Shown here: positions 17,814 through 26,114 of the stretch, piece by piece
Layout of the letters: each line of letters begins with the position of its first letter
How positions within the stretch are numbered: position 1 is the stretch's first letter
Source: Dyadobacter jiangsuensis
GTDB lineage: Bacteria; Bacteroidota; Bacteroidia; Cytophagales; Spirosomataceae
Assembly: GCF_003014695.1 (NCBI RefSeq)
Contig: NZ_PYAS01000017.1
Location: 140,804-204,803, forward strand
Length of the DNA stretch: 64,000 nt
Direction of reading: 5' to 3'
The notes under the pieces: model-generated
Databases searched by the model: none
Seen by the model: only the letters and a program-made list of their open reading frames with translations
What the model was told of the DNA's origin: nothing
Made by a program: the position numbers and the translations under genes

Positions 17814-18917
17814 TCATTTGCTGCAACCCTTGCCGCTGACGATGATCTGTCCGTCGACGATCTCGTAGCTGGCCGAAACAGTTTTGCAGAGAATGCTCAG
17901 TTTGTCATACATGCTTTCGTCGGAGAAAGCCACCGTTATTTTGCAGGCCCAAAAGCTGTCGGCGTCGAACTGGACGGGGATACCGTACGATTTTTCCATA
18001 TCCCTCAATATCACCGGCAGCGGTACTTCATCGTATTTCAAAATGCTTTCAACGGCATTATTCGGCAGTTTTTCGGGGTTTTCAACCAGCGTTTTCGAAA
18101 GCTGATTGGCACTTTTCTCAAATACTGCCGCCTGATTGGCCGTGATAATCAAACCCTTCACTTCCTTTTCCGAAGGCTTATCAACATACACCGACACCTT
18201 ACCCGTTTGCACCTGCACGGTAATATTCCGGTCGTCGTCGAATGCACTCACCACGAACCGGGTACCGAGTACTTTGGTGACTACTTTCCCGGTGTGCACC
18301 ATGAACGTCTGCCCTTGTTTCTTCACCGAAAAAACCGCCTCTCCGGTCAAATACACTACGCGGGCGCTATCGGCAAACTCCGATGGATATTTCAGATGGC
18401 TTCTCGGGCTCAGCGTCACCTCCGAACCGTCATTCAAATGGATTAGCAATGGCTTGTCCGTATCGTTGCGGGTGGTTACGAGATTGGTCGGACTTGTGCC
18501 GATAGCGGCCGTGCGAGGCTCAGGTTCATTGTTTTGATAATAATGCCAGCCAATTCCAGCTCCCAGGGCAAGTACCGCAGCGGCTGCCATCAGCCATCTT
18601 TTCCAGAAAATGGTGCGGCCGCTCTCCTCCTCTTCGTCGTCATCAGGAAAGCTGATTTCCAAATGCTCTTCCTTCCCGCTTGCATTTTCAATAAACCGCT
18701 CAATTTCAGCACGAATTTCCTTTTCACTGATCCACTCGCCGTCCACATTCGCTGCGCGGATCAGGTGTTCCGCCTGCCGGAAATCATCCCGACGGCCGGG
18801 ATACTTTTCCAGGAAAGACAGCCAGAACATTTCCTGCGTGCCCTGGCCCTGCACCCATTTTCGGAAACTCTCGTCTTCCAGAAAATCTTCGACGGTATAC
18901 GATTCGTAAGGCTTCAT
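17814..18917 (-). CDS. FecR-family anti-sigma factor
   Basis: This inner-membrane protein relays the state of the SusC STN domain to its sigma factor. The cytoplasmic N-terminal part (about 1-125) is acidic, a single helix follows (LMAAAAVLALGAGIGWHYYQ), then the periplasmic FecR domain (TNLVTTRNDTDKPLLIHLND onwards) and a C-terminal DUF4974/STN-like module (YDEVPLPVILRDMEKSYGI). The 367-residue length is typical. The sigma gene is 53 bp upstream on the same strand and the SusC gene lies 120 bp downstream. Confidence 0.92.
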   Translation of the reverse strand: MKPYESYTVEDFLEDESFRKWVQGQGTQEMFWLSFLEKYPGRRDDFRQAEHLIRAANVDGEWISEKEIRAEIERFIENASGKEEHLEISFPDDDEEEESGRTIFWKRWLMAAAAVLALGAGIGWHYYQNNEPEPRTAAIGTSPTNLVTTRNDTDKPLLIHLNDGSEVTLSPRSHLKYPSEFADSARVVYLTGEAVFSVKKQGQTFMVHTGKVVTKVLGTRFVVSAFDDDRNITVQVQTGKVSVYVDKPSEKEVKGLIITANQAAVFEKSANQLSKTLVENPEKLPNNAVESILKYDEVPLPVILRDMEKSYGIPVQFDADSFWACKITVAFSDESMYDKLSILCKTVSASYEIVDGQIIVSGKGCSK

Positions 18918-18970
18918 TCCGGTTTTAGTTCTGTTACGTTATACACTATACGCCCGGTGATAGGCAGAGC

Positions 18971-19552
18971 TTATGAACTCAGGTCGTAATGCTTCCGCAG
19001 GCTTCCCAGCGATTTTTGCAGGAGATTATAAACGGATTGCCGGCTCAGGCTCATTACCTCGGCGATCTGCTCGAAACTCAGGCTCTGGTAAAAGCGCAGG
19101 TAAATGAGCTCTTTCTGCCTGCCCGAAAGGCTGTTAAGCACACCTTCGAGCTTCCTTACCTGGTATATTTCATGTTCTTCGTCGATCAGCCGGAGGTCGG
19201 AAGAGAACTCCACCGAAAACGAATACTCGTCCGATAGCATCGACTGATGCGTGACATGCTTTTTGGATAACTCACGCAAAATCCGCGTTTTGAGCGCCAC
19301 GAGCAGGTACGAACGCACATTCGAAACCACTCCGGTAGACCCCGCCCCCGCCGACTGCTGCGTTTTCCAGAGGTTCACGAACATATCCTGAATGCAATCC
19401 TTTACGAATTCGCGCTCGCCATGCAGCCTCAGGCCCCAATGGAACAGGTCGGAATAGTAGCCCTGCATGATGTTCGCCAGTGCGTACATGTCGCCCGACT
19501 GGTAATCATTCCAAAGTTTCTGAGCTTCATCAGGAGTAATGCGTGGTCTCAT
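18971..19552 (-). CDS. ECF-type RNA polymerase sigma factor
   Basis: The 193-residue sigma-70 family protein has region 2 around YSDLFHWGLRLHGEREFVKD and QDMFVNLWK, and region 4 around FEQIAEVMSLSRQSVYNLLQ, the helix-turn-helix that reads the -35 element. It heads the sugar-acid locus and is followed by its FecR regulator, the standard Bacteroidota arrangement in which ligand binding at the STN-type SusC releases the sigma factor to transcribe susC, susD and the downstream genes. Confidence 0.93.
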   Translation of the reverse strand: MRPRITPDEAQKLWNDYQSGDMYALANIMQGYYSDLFHWGLRLHGEREFVKDCIQDMFVNLWKTQQSAGAGSTGVVSNVRSYLLVALKTRILRELSKKHVTHQSMLSDEYSFSVEFSSDLRLIDEEHEIYQVRKLEGVLNSLSGRQKELIYLRFYQSLSFEQIAEVMSLSRQSVYNLLQKSLGSLRKHYDLSS

Positions 19553-19681
19553 CTCGTGGTAGCTGTCACTTTTTCTAGATGAGACTCATTTCCGGGATAT
19601 ATACCCCACTATTTTTATCTTTTTTATCAAAATAATGCACAATAGATTCTCAAACGCCACGCACACCCCTACTCCTTCGTG

Positions 19682-19711
19682 TTGACAAGCGACCATTATC
19701 TGTGTAAATTG
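19682..19711 (+). promoter_or_regulatory. Candidate promoter of the HxlR gene
   Basis: TTG (19682-19684) and TAAATTGT (19704-19711) are separated by 19 bp, near the Bacteroidota -33 TTG / -7 TAnnTTTG arrangement, with one mismatch in the -7 element. It lies 32 bp before the ATG at 19744. Confidence 0.35.
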
Positions 19712-19743
19712 TGAGTAGCTCCTATATAAATGAGCTTAACACT

Positions 19744-20100
19744 ATGAGAAAACTGACCTCGACTAATTACTACAACCAGACGTTCCTGGAAGAGAAATGC
19801 ACATTGAACGAACTGATCAACCTGCTTAGCAAACGGTGGCTTACCGAAGTAATGTTCAGCATTGAAGAAGGCAACAACCGCTTTTCGACGCTGAAAGAAG
19901 ACCTTAAACACATTAGCGACAATATCTTAGCGGATCGCCTGAAACTGCTTGAACAGCACAAGCTGATCATCCGCAACGACAATTTCCGCGAAGTACCAAG
20001 CCGCGTCGAATATACGCTGTCCGAAACCGGATCGAAACTCAGCGAGCTCCTCGACGGCCTCTGCCACTTCTCCGAAACCGAAATGGAATTCCCCGAATAA
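19744..20100 (+). CDS. HxlR-family transcriptional regulator
   Basis: A small winged-helix DNA-binding protein. The family pattern is clear: a conserved cysteine near the N-terminus (EEKCTLNELINLLSKRW), then RFSTLKEDLKHISDNILADRL (helix-turn-helix) and LLEQHKLIIRND with the wing VEYTLSETG. I take ATG 19744 (MRKLTSTNYY) over the upstream in-frame GTG at 19711, which lies in the putative -7 element. HxlR proteins often sense redox stress or small aldehydes through the N-terminal cysteine; no target is obvious here. The adjacent GNAT-like gene is on the same strand but separated by a terminator. Confidence 0.88.
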   Translation: MRKLTSTNYYNQTFLEEKCTLNELINLLSKRWLTEVMFSIEEGNNRFSTLKEDLKHISDNILADRLKLLEQHKLIIRNDNFREVPSRVEYTLSETGSKLSELLDGLCHFSETEMEFPE

Positions 20101-20107
20101 CACCGCC

Positions 20108-20133
20108 TTAAAGACCGTCCGCCCGGTCTTTAA
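20108..20133 (+). terminator. Terminator-like hairpin after HxlR gene
   Basis: TTAAAGACCG (20108-20117) and CGGTCTTTAA (20124-20133) form a perfect 10-bp stem with a 6-nt loop, 7 bp after the stop codon. The T-run is short, so termination may be partial. Confidence 0.6.
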
Positions 20134-20143
20134 CAAATGTTAA
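20130..20143. promoter_or_regulatory. 14-bp inverted repeat upstream of GNAT-like module B
   Basis: TTAACA and TGTTAA form a perfect inverted repeat around AA. It overlaps the end of the HxlR terminator and lies about 120 bp before the GNAT-like gene at 20262. It could be an operator for HxlR or for module B. Confidence 0.35.
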
Positions 20144-20261
20144 CAACCACTTCGGAAATTGTGAGTGCTCAGGAGATAGCCCTCTCTGCCGTTTGATCAT
20201 CCGTTGATGCTCGCTGTACATCGGATTAGATCTTCGCTTATCTGGTCGGATATATTCGGCA

Positions 20262-20792
20262 ATGCTTTCAAGCCAACCGCAACGCATTGCCTGCCATTCG
20301 CTCTATTTTACCGGTTCTATTCAACATTCTCTCACCGGCGAAGTGTTCGACACGTGCATCAATTGTGCTGAAAGTACCAAACGTTCCCAAATCAGAGCCG
20401 CTGACTGGCTTTTTGACTGGCACTCGGAACTCTGTCGTAAGGATCGGCAGATTCTAAAAATAGAGTTGCTCCAAGAGCCAGGTACCGTACACGGACTAGT
20501 GAGTCTTACCGATAAGGGCGACCATATTTATATGCATTTAGTTGAGAATGTGAGCTGGAATAAAGGAAAAAATAAGCTATATTGTGGTGTGGCCGGGAAC
20601 CTGTTTGCAGCTGCATGCCAGTTGTCTTTTAACCTGAAATACGACGGAGTTGTTTCTTTCGTACCCAAAACACAACTCATTGAGCATTACCAGAATACGC
20701 TCGGCGCCAAGCTTTTCGGACCAAACAGGATGTTCATCGATACCCGGGAAGCAATGATGCTGACCAAGAATTATTTAAGACAAGTTATCTAA
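20262..20792 (+). CDS. GNAT-fold-like small protein, paralogue of the protein at 3257 (module B)
   Basis: No named family is recognised. The 176-residue protein matches the 3257-3757 product over nearly all its length: SLTGE near residue 28, an F-x-W-x-x-EL motif (LFDWHSEL), then AGNLFAAACQLSF and DGVVSFVPKTQLIEHYQNTLG at the same relative positions. These give the alpha-beta pattern of a GNAT acetyltransferase core with a C-terminal Y-x-x-x-x-G motif. A 48-residue ORF follows 12 bp downstream in place of the XRE protein found in module A. I infer a candidate toxin-antitoxin or modifier pair. The first ~20 residues are uncertain because there is no clear ribosome binding site. Confidence 0.68.
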   Translation: MLSSQPQRIACHSLYFTGSIQHSLTGEVFDTCINCAESTKRSQIRAADWLFDWHSELCRKDRQILKIELLQEPGTVHGLVSLTDKGDHIYMHLVENVSWNKGKNKLYCGVAGNLFAAACQLSFNLKYDGVVSFVPKTQLIEHYQNTLGAKLFGPNRMFIDTREAMMLTKNYLRQVI

Positions 20793-20804
20793 TCAAATCG
20801 ACAG

Positions 20805-20951
20805 ATGATAGACTTCACAAAAGTGGACGAAAAGGACCTCGTGGTGAGCGACAGAAAACTGACTGACCAGGAAGAAAAAGAATTCAGCACCTTTCTTAAA
20901 TCACGGAAACTGTCTTCGAAGAAAGACGTTGGTGTAAAAACCGTGCATTAA
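20805..20951 (+). CDS. 48-residue charged protein, partner of GNAT-like module B
   Basis: A short ORF, 12 bp after the GNAT-like gene, encodes a highly charged product beginning MIDFTKVDEKDLVVSDRKLT with a basic C-terminus (KSRKLSSKK). I recognise no domain. Its size, charge and tight spacing resemble small antitoxins. Its TAA stop overlaps by 4 bp (20948-20951) the stop of the convergent tcdA gene. The short length makes it easy to miss in annotation. Confidence 0.55.
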   Translation: MIDFTKVDEKDLVVSDRKLTDQEEKEFSTFLKSRKLSSKKDVGVKTVH

Positions 20952-21682
20952 TAGTCCGCTCCAATCAAGTCCCGCAACACTACCGATGCACAGGTTCCTC
21001 CGAATATCGCAGGGAGGTAGGGCATCGTTCCGTAGGCGGATTTTTTATAATTGCTGCCGTCGGTAAGGATTAATGACTCGCGGATTTGCTCTTCGGTCGA
21101 GAATACAGCTTTGATACCTTTGTAAATCCCTGCCTTTTTAAGGTTTTTCCTGACCTGCTGCGCGAAAGGGCAGTTATACGTCTTCGAAATATCGACCACT
21201 TTCAGCTGCGTGGGATCCATTTTCCCACCCGCCCCCATTGAGCTCACGATACGCATGTTGTGCTTGTACGCTTGCGTAAGGAAAGTCAGCTTGGGTGTGA
21301 CGCTGTCGATCGCGTCGACAATGTAATCGTAATGGGTTACATCAAGGATTTGCCCCACGGCGTCCGGCGTCACAAAGCTCTTCACCACATGCAGGGTCAG
21401 CTCGGGGTTGATCGCCTTGAGGCGCTCCGCCATGATATCGGCCTTGCTCTGGCCGTGGTTCGTCGCCAATGCGGGTAATTGCCGGTTGCGGTTGGTGGGG
21501 TCTACCACGTCGCCATCGACGATGGTCATCGTCCCTACCCCTCCGCGGCAAATGAATTCGGCTGCAAACGATCCTACACCGCCCAAACCGATCACCAGCA
21601 CATGCGCCTGGCTGAGCTTCACCAGGTTTTCCCTTCCAATCAATAACTCCGTCCTGGAAAGCCAGGAAAAATCCTCCATCAT
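20948..21682 (-). CDS. tcdA: tRNA threonylcarbamoyladenosine dehydratase (ThiF/E1-like)
   Basis: An ATP-dependent enzyme that cyclises N6-threonylcarbamoyladenosine at position 37 of ANN-decoding tRNAs. The nucleotide-binding motif VIGLGGVGSFAAEFICRGG is near residues 30-48, followed by DGDVVDPTNRNRQ and the E1-like DAIDSVTPK. Length (244) matches TcdA/CsdL. The start overlaps the stop of the TatD gene as ATGA, so translation is probably coupled. A molybdopterin or thiamine role for this ThiF protein is less likely given the overall TcdA-like sequence. Confidence 0.9.
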   Translation of the reverse strand: MMEDFSWLSRTELLIGRENLVKLSQAHVLVIGLGGVGSFAAEFICRGGVGTMTIVDGDVVDPTNRNRQLPALATNHGQSKADIMAERLKAINPELTLHVVKSFVTPDAVGQILDVTHYDYIVDAIDSVTPKLTFLTQAYKHNMRIVSSMGAGGKMDPTQLKVVDISKTYNCPFAQQVRKNLKKAGIYKGIKAVFSTEEQIRESLILTDGSNYKKSAYGTMPYLPAIFGGTCASVVLRDLIGADY

Positions 21683-22341
21683 TGCTTAAATACTTTACCA
21701 AAATTCGTTTCGAGCTGCAAAGCAATCTCTTTTTCGGGAATATTCCGCAGCCGTGAGGCGGTTTTGTAGATTTCACGGATGTTGCAACCGGTATCGTCTG
21801 TTTCGAGAAAAAGCCGATCCGCCGACACCGCCCTGAATGTCTCCAGAATAGCCTCATTAGGGTGCAGCAGTGCCTTTCCAAACGACAGGAAATAGCCCGC
21901 GTCGATCACCGGCCGGATCACCGAAAGGCGGTTGTTGATCCCATGAAAAATGACCGGTACTCGAACGTCCTTCAAAAAATGCAGGCATTCCTGGAACGCT
22001 TTCACGCAATGGATCACCAGCGGTTTGCCCAGTTCTTTGGCCAGCGCGATCTGCCGCTCGAATGCGCGGCATTGCGTATCCCAATCCGTTGCGGTGAGCT
22101 TATCGAGGCCGCATTCGCCAATGGCGACAATCTGCGACTGAGCGGCATAACGGCGCAGCAGGTCCAAATCATCAGCAAGCGTTTCCGGACGAATGTACCA
22201 GGGATGCAGCCCGGCGCTTAGGTACGCGCTCCCGACAGGCTCTCCAAACCCGCTATGCCGGTTTTCGATGGCCAGTATATTCGGGTCGGTGGACGGATTG
22301 TGGGTATGAACATCCAGGAACATCGTTACACCGCGCCTCAT
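21679..22341 (-). CDS. TatD-family metal-dependent hydrolase (short form)
   Basis: A TIM-barrel DNase or hydrolase of the amidohydrolase superfamily. Metal ligands visible are H12 and H14 (DVHTH), E76 (IGECGLD), H111 (VIHC), H133 (FHGIN) and D182 (ETDD). At 220 residues it is shorter than TatD proper (about 260) and resembles the compact Bacteroidota form that is often next to tcdA. Both ends overlap neighbours by ATGA (22338-22341 and 21679-21682), so the three genes are translated as a unit. M7 is a possible alternative start. Confidence 0.88.
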   Translation of the reverse strand: MRRGVTMFLDVHTHNPSTDPNILAIENRHSGFGEPVGSAYLSAGLHPWYIRPETLADDLDLLRRYAAQSQIVAIGECGLDKLTATDWDTQCRAFERQIALAKELGKPLVIHCVKAFQECLHFLKDVRVPVIFHGINNRLSVIRPVIDAGYFLSFGKALLHPNEAILETFRAVSADRLFLETDDTGCNIREIYKTASRLRNIPEKEIALQLETNFGKVFKQ

Positions 22342-22742
22342 TCAAACGGGTTCACCGCGTACATGAGGCTCCTCGCCGATATTTCGTGGGAATCGATGTG
22401 CGACTTGCCCTTATAGTTACGTACCCTCAGATTATCTTTTCCCTGATAAACAAAGGAAAGCGTGGCAACCGGCTGGCCGATGTTGAACATTTTGGAGCCT
22501 TTTTCTGTGTAGGCATCAGCCAGTTCCTTCAACAGGTTGGCGTCAGGAAATTCAAGGCATTTCAGGGTAAAACCATCAATATCACCATCCCAATTCAAGT
22601 ACAGTAAATGGCGTTGTTCGGGGGCTATTTCAAAATAAAAATTGAACCGTCGCTGCCCGTCGAATGCCTCTGAAAGTTGTAGCTCCTTCGATTCGGGGTA
22701 ATAGGTTCTGATTTCTTCGCGTAAGTAATCGAGTGAATTCAT
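22338..22742 (-). CDS. Conserved hypothetical protein, first gene of the tatD-tcdA unit
   Basis: I do not recognise the family. The start at 22742 (MNSLDYLREE, 134 residues) is chosen because a well-formed promoter ends just upstream; an earlier in-frame start at 22811 would place the start within or before that promoter. The protein is soluble, mixed alpha/beta, with no signal peptide. Features are RRFNFYFEIAPEQRHLLYL and a C-terminal stretch ending AVNPFE. The ATGA overlap with tatD suggests a related function, perhaps in nucleic acid metabolism, but nothing in the sequence proves that. Confidence 0.75.
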   Translation of the reverse strand: MNSLDYLREEIRTYYPESKELQLSEAFDGQRRFNFYFEIAPEQRHLLYLNWDGDIDGFTLKCLEFPDANLLKELADAYTEKGSKMFNIGQPVATLSFVYQGKDNLRVRNYKGKSHIDSHEISARSLMYAVNPFE

Positions 22743-22780
22743 CTTGGTGCGTGGGTGGTGTCTTTCAATTCGTGTATAAA

Positions 22781-22811
22781 CAAATATATCCAGCCAGCGG
22801 CAAAATTTCAA
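22781..22811 (-). promoter_or_regulatory. Well-formed Bacteroidota promoter for the hypothetical-tatD-tcdA unit
   Basis: On the minus strand TTG (22811-22809) is followed after 20 bp by TATATTTG (22788-22781), an exact match to the -33/-7 pattern. The predicted start of transcription is about 32 nt before ATG 22742. It separates this unit from the upstream response-regulator gene. Confidence 0.7.
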
Positions 22812-22814
22812 GGA

Positions 22815-23531
22815 TCAGCCAGGAAACAGTTTGATCACATGCTTAAACGTTTTACCAAGCGGCAATACCTTTCCGTTTAAGAGCCGGATCATATTGCCCT
22901 CGATATAATGTACGAATTTTTTGTTCAATATAAAAGACTTGTGGATGCGGATGAACGCGTCGGCAGGCAGCTGCTCCTCGAAACTTCCCAGGGTGCGCTG
23001 GGTCAGCAGGAACTGGTCGCGGCCCCAGACTTTCACGTAATTACCCAGGCTTTCAAGATAATACACGTCATCCAGCTGCATTTGAACCAGCTTCTTGTCG
23101 GATTTGATATACAATGGCTCCGCCTCCTGCGCGGCTACGGGTGGCGCGGGCGATGCAACCGCCTGCCTGCGCAAGGTATGTTGCTCCAAAGCGCGGTTGG
23201 CGGCTTTCAGAAAACGGTCGAAGCGAAACGGTTTGAGCAAGTAATCGACCACTTCCAGTTCGAAACTTTCCAGCGCGTGCTCCTCATAGGCAGATGTAAT
23301 AACCACCAATGGCCGCTGGTTGAGCGTACGCAGGAAGTCGAGACCGCTGAGCTTCGGCATGCGGATGTCGAGGAAAATAAGGTCTACCGCGTGGTGATTG
23401 AGAAATGCAAATGCCTCGGTGGCCAGGTAGCATTGCCCCGCCTTTTCGAGGAACGGGATATCTTCGAGGTACCTCAGGATCACATCATGGGCCAACGGCT
23501 CGTCGTCGACAATCAGGCATCGTAATTTCAT
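22815..23531 (-). CDS. LytTR-family response regulator
   Basis: The 238-residue regulator has an N-terminal receiver domain with the phosphoacceptor D55 in LIFLDIRMP and the conserved lysine in LLKPFRF. The C-terminal LytTR DNA-binding domain (YIKSDKKLVQMQLDDVYYLE, then AFIRIHKSFILN) follows a short proline/alanine linker. Its start overlaps the histidine kinase stop as ATGA, so kinase and regulator are coupled. LytTR systems of this type control membrane or export genes; the divergent ABC exporter at 25218 is the obvious candidate target. Confidence 0.94.
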   Translation of the reverse strand: MKLRCLIVDDEPLAHDVILRYLEDIPFLEKAGQCYLATEAFAFLNHHAVDLIFLDIRMPKLSGLDFLRTLNQRPLVVITSAYEEHALESFELEVVDYLLKPFRFDRFLKAANRALEQHTLRRQAVASPAPPVAAQEAEPLYIKSDKKLVQMQLDDVYYLESLGNYVKVWGRDQFLLTQRTLGSFEEQLPADAFIRIHKSFILNKKFVHYIEGNMIRLLNGKVLPLGKTFKHVIKLFPG

Positions 23532-25021
23532 AGCAGGTCAATTTCCAGGCTGGCTGTAAACACTCCGTTCTCCGCACTGGTGGTTAGCCGGTGTTTTCCG
23601 GGGTAAAGTAATGCCAGTCGTTTCCGCAAATTAGTCAATCCGATGCCCGTTTGCGCATCCGTCGCTGGTTCGTATGAATTTTCGCAGACAAAACGTACGA
23701 AACGCTGATCCGCTTTGAGGCTGATGCGCAGGAATGCATCGTTCTCCGCATTTTCGACGCCGTGTTTGAATGCATTTTCGACGAACACGATCAGCAGCAA
23801 CGGGGCGATCCGGATAGTGCCATCCTCTATCTCTTCTTCAAATTGCAGATCCAGGCTTCTTTTCAACCGGATTTTTTGTAATTGAATATAATCTTTCAGG
23901 TATTTAACCTCATCCTCCATACGCACAAACGGTTCTTTGGCCTTGTAAATCACATAGCGCATCAGTTCCGACAGCTGCAAAATACTTTCCGGCGTCTGCT
24001 CGGAACGTTGCAGGCTTAATGCATAAAGGTTGTTGAGTGTATTGAAGAAAAAATGCGGATTCAACTGCTGCTTCAAGAGATCGAGCTCGGCCACGGACTT
24101 TTCGTGTTGCAGGGCTGTAATCAGGCTGTTTTGCCTGGCCCATTGGATAGCCAGCAACACCGGCAAGCTGATCAGCAATATCAGCATTGCCCCAAACGCG
24201 TTTTCCGCTACAAACGGATTAGCCGAAAACACCCCGCCCAGCACTTTACTGAATGGTAAGCTGGCGAGTAGTTGTCCCCATAACGGGTAAAAGACGCCTA
24301 CCAAAGCTGCCGAACAGAGGACATAATGCAGGATTCCCTGCTCTTTCAGTACGACAGGGACAAGCCAGCGACTGTTGAGATAGAAGAAAAAATACCCCGC
24401 CAGATACATGACCAGCAGTTGCAGTGAATAGCTGAGAAACGTGGGGAAACGGGCCGCTATTTTCAAAAAGTGTATTTCAAAACCGACGAGCAGCTGCTTG
24501 CCGGAGTGGTACAGCGGATTATCCAGACTCGATACCGCCATCGCCCCCAACAATAGCGCGAGCCCGGTAATGCTCATCAGCACGGCTTTTTCCAGGCTTA
24601 GCTTCCGCACCCATTTCACCTCGCGTAACCGGCCGACGTATTGGCTTTCCACCACGAGCACGCATTCCAGCCCCGCAATGCAAAGCCCGCCGGTAAACAC
24701 CACCGGCCATATCAATTGGCCAGGGCTCAGCTGCGCCCCCGAAACCACCAGCAATATCGGCAGGTACCCAAAAAAGCACCCCAGCCAGATCCGGCGGTTA
24801 CGCCCGGCGAAACGCCCCTCGCCGCTTCCTTCACGCACCCACGTGACCGCGAGCACGGGCGACCATAGCACCAGCGAGGCCAGCAGCGATTGCGCATACG
24901 TCTCCCAGTAATCGTCCCGCCCGATCGTAAACCCGATCGAAATCCAGCAGAACAAGCCCAGGTAAAGCAAGCTATCTTTTCGGCGGGACAATGCGCCCGT
25001 TACTTTTTCTATAACTACCAT
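23528..25021 (-). CDS. LytS-type sensor histidine kinase
   Basis: A membrane sensor kinase with about 7-8 predicted helices in the first ~300 residues and a His_kinase domain (PF06580). The phosphoacceptor is H323 in QQLNPHFFFNTLNNLY, counted from the ATG at 25021. The ATPase part has the N-box VENAFKHGVE and a G-box GIGLTNLRKRL. I prefer 25021 (MVVIEKVTGALSRRK) over the upstream GTG at 25042, which lies within a promoter-like stretch. No periplasmic sensor domain is obvious, so the signal may be sensed in the membrane. Confidence 0.92.
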   Translation of the reverse strand: MVVIEKVTGALSRRKDSLLYLGLFCWISIGFTIGRDDYWETYAQSLLASLVLWSPVLAVTWVREGSGEGRFAGRNRRIWLGCFFGYLPILLVVSGAQLSPGQLIWPVVFTGGLCIAGLECVLVVESQYVGRLREVKWVRKLSLEKAVLMSITGLALLLGAMAVSSLDNPLYHSGKQLLVGFEIHFLKIAARFPTFLSYSLQLLVMYLAGYFFFYLNSRWLVPVVLKEQGILHYVLCSAALVGVFYPLWGQLLASLPFSKVLGGVFSANPFVAENAFGAMLILLISLPVLLAIQWARQNSLITALQHEKSVAELDLLKQQLNPHFFFNTLNNLYALSLQRSEQTPESILQLSELMRYVIYKAKEPFVRMEDEVKYLKDYIQLQKIRLKRSLDLQFEEEIEDGTIRIAPLLLIVFVENAFKHGVENAENDAFLRISLKADQRFVRFVCENSYEPATDAQTGIGLTNLRKRLALLYPGKHRLTTSAENGVFTASLEIDLL

Positions 25022-25161
25022 CCTGCAAATAAACCGCAACACGCGCCCGACTTCAAAAATTAATGACGACCGTCGCGATTCTGGTGATATTGGTAAAAAA
25101 GGGACAAAAACAGGCTACCAAATGCATTCGTCACTACCACATTCACATTGCTCATTATTAA

Positions 25162-25192
25162 TTGAATGCGCATAAAATGGCCGGCATCTTTG
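25162..25192 (+). promoter_or_regulatory. Candidate promoter of the ABC exporter-peptidase operon
   Basis: TTG (25162-25164), 20 bp spacer, then CATCTTTG (25185-25192), one mismatch to TAnnTTTG. It is 26 bp before ATG 25218, in the region shared with the divergent kinase gene. Confidence 0.45.
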
Positions 25193-25217
25193 AAGCAGAA
25201 ACTTCAAAAGCCATGTC

Positions 25218-26114
25218 ATGCAAAGATTAACAATCCAGGGACTTTCCAAAACCTACCCGAACGGCATCCGTGCCCTCGATAATGTGTCGCTCGAAATACC
25301 GAACGGAATGTTCGGGTTACTCGGCCCTAATGGAGCAGGTAAGTCGACATTCATGCGTATCCTGGCCACGCTCACCCAGGCCGACAGCGGGCTCGTCACC
25401 TTCGACGGGCAGGATATCGCCCGTGAAACCGATTGGCTGAGAAGCAGGCTCGGTTACCTGCCGCAGGATTTCGGTGTATATCCGGGGGTTTCTGCGGAAA
25501 GCCTGCTCGACCACCTGGCCGTATTGAAGGGCTTGATCCACAAAACAGACCGCCGGGAACAAGTGGCCGCGTTGTTGCAGCGCACCAACCTCTATCAACA
25601 CCGCAAGCAGGCCGTGAGTACATTCTCGGGCGGAATGCGCCAGCGTTTTGGTATTGCGCAGGCATTACTGGGCAACCCGCAGCTCGTGATTGTGGATGAA
25701 CCCACGGCAGGCCTGGACCCTTCGGAACGCAACCGCTTTCACGACCTGCTGAGCGAAATCGGCGAGCATATTGTGGTGATTCTCTCGACGCACATTGTGG
25801 ACGATGTGCACGACCTCTGTCCGCAAATGGCCGTGCTGGCCTCCGGCCGCGTGGTACTGGAAGGCAAACCCGAAGCGCTGACGCATTCGCTGAAAGGCCG
25901 GCTCTGGCGCAAAACCGTCACACCGGCAGAGCTCACCGAAATGCAGGCCACCGTTGACGTAATTTCCACACGCAGGGTGGCCGGGCGCATTCAGGTACAC
26001 GTGCTCGCGGACGTATGCCCCGGTAACGCTTTCGAGGCATTCGATCCGGGCTTGGAAGATGTGTATTTTGCCACGCTCCCGGGCATAGGCCGGAAGGAGG
26101 TGCAGCCATGTTAG
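25218..26114 (+). CDS. ABC transporter ATP-binding protein
   Basis: The 298-residue nucleotide-binding subunit has Walker A GPNGAGKST (36-44), a Q-loop at Q83 (LPQDFGVYPG), the signature STFSGGMRQR (134-143), and Walker B/D-loop VIVDEPTAGLDP (157-168). The C-terminal ~80 residues are an extra domain typical of exporter ATPases. Its stop overlaps the next gene by 7 bp. Together they should form an ABC-2 type exporter. Confidence 0.95.
   Translation: MQRLTIQGLSKTYPNGIRALDNVSLEIPNGMFGLLGPNGAGKSTFMRILATLTQADSGLVTFDGQDIARETDWLRSRLGYLPQDFGVYPGVSAESLLDHLAVLKGLIHKTDRREQVAALLQRTNLYQHRKQAVSTFSGGMRQRFGIAQALLGNPQLVIVDEPTAGLDPSERNRFHDLLSEIGEHIVVILSTHIVDDVHDLCPQMAVLASGRVVLEGKPEALTHSLKGRLWRKTVTPAELTEMQATVDVISTRRVAGRIQVHVLADVCPGNAFEAFDPGLEDVYFATLPGIGRKEVQPC

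Noticed and set aside
19711..19743. GTG start for the HxlR gene
   Set aside because: The extra 11 residues lack family similarity and overlap the candidate -7 element; ATG 19744 fits better.
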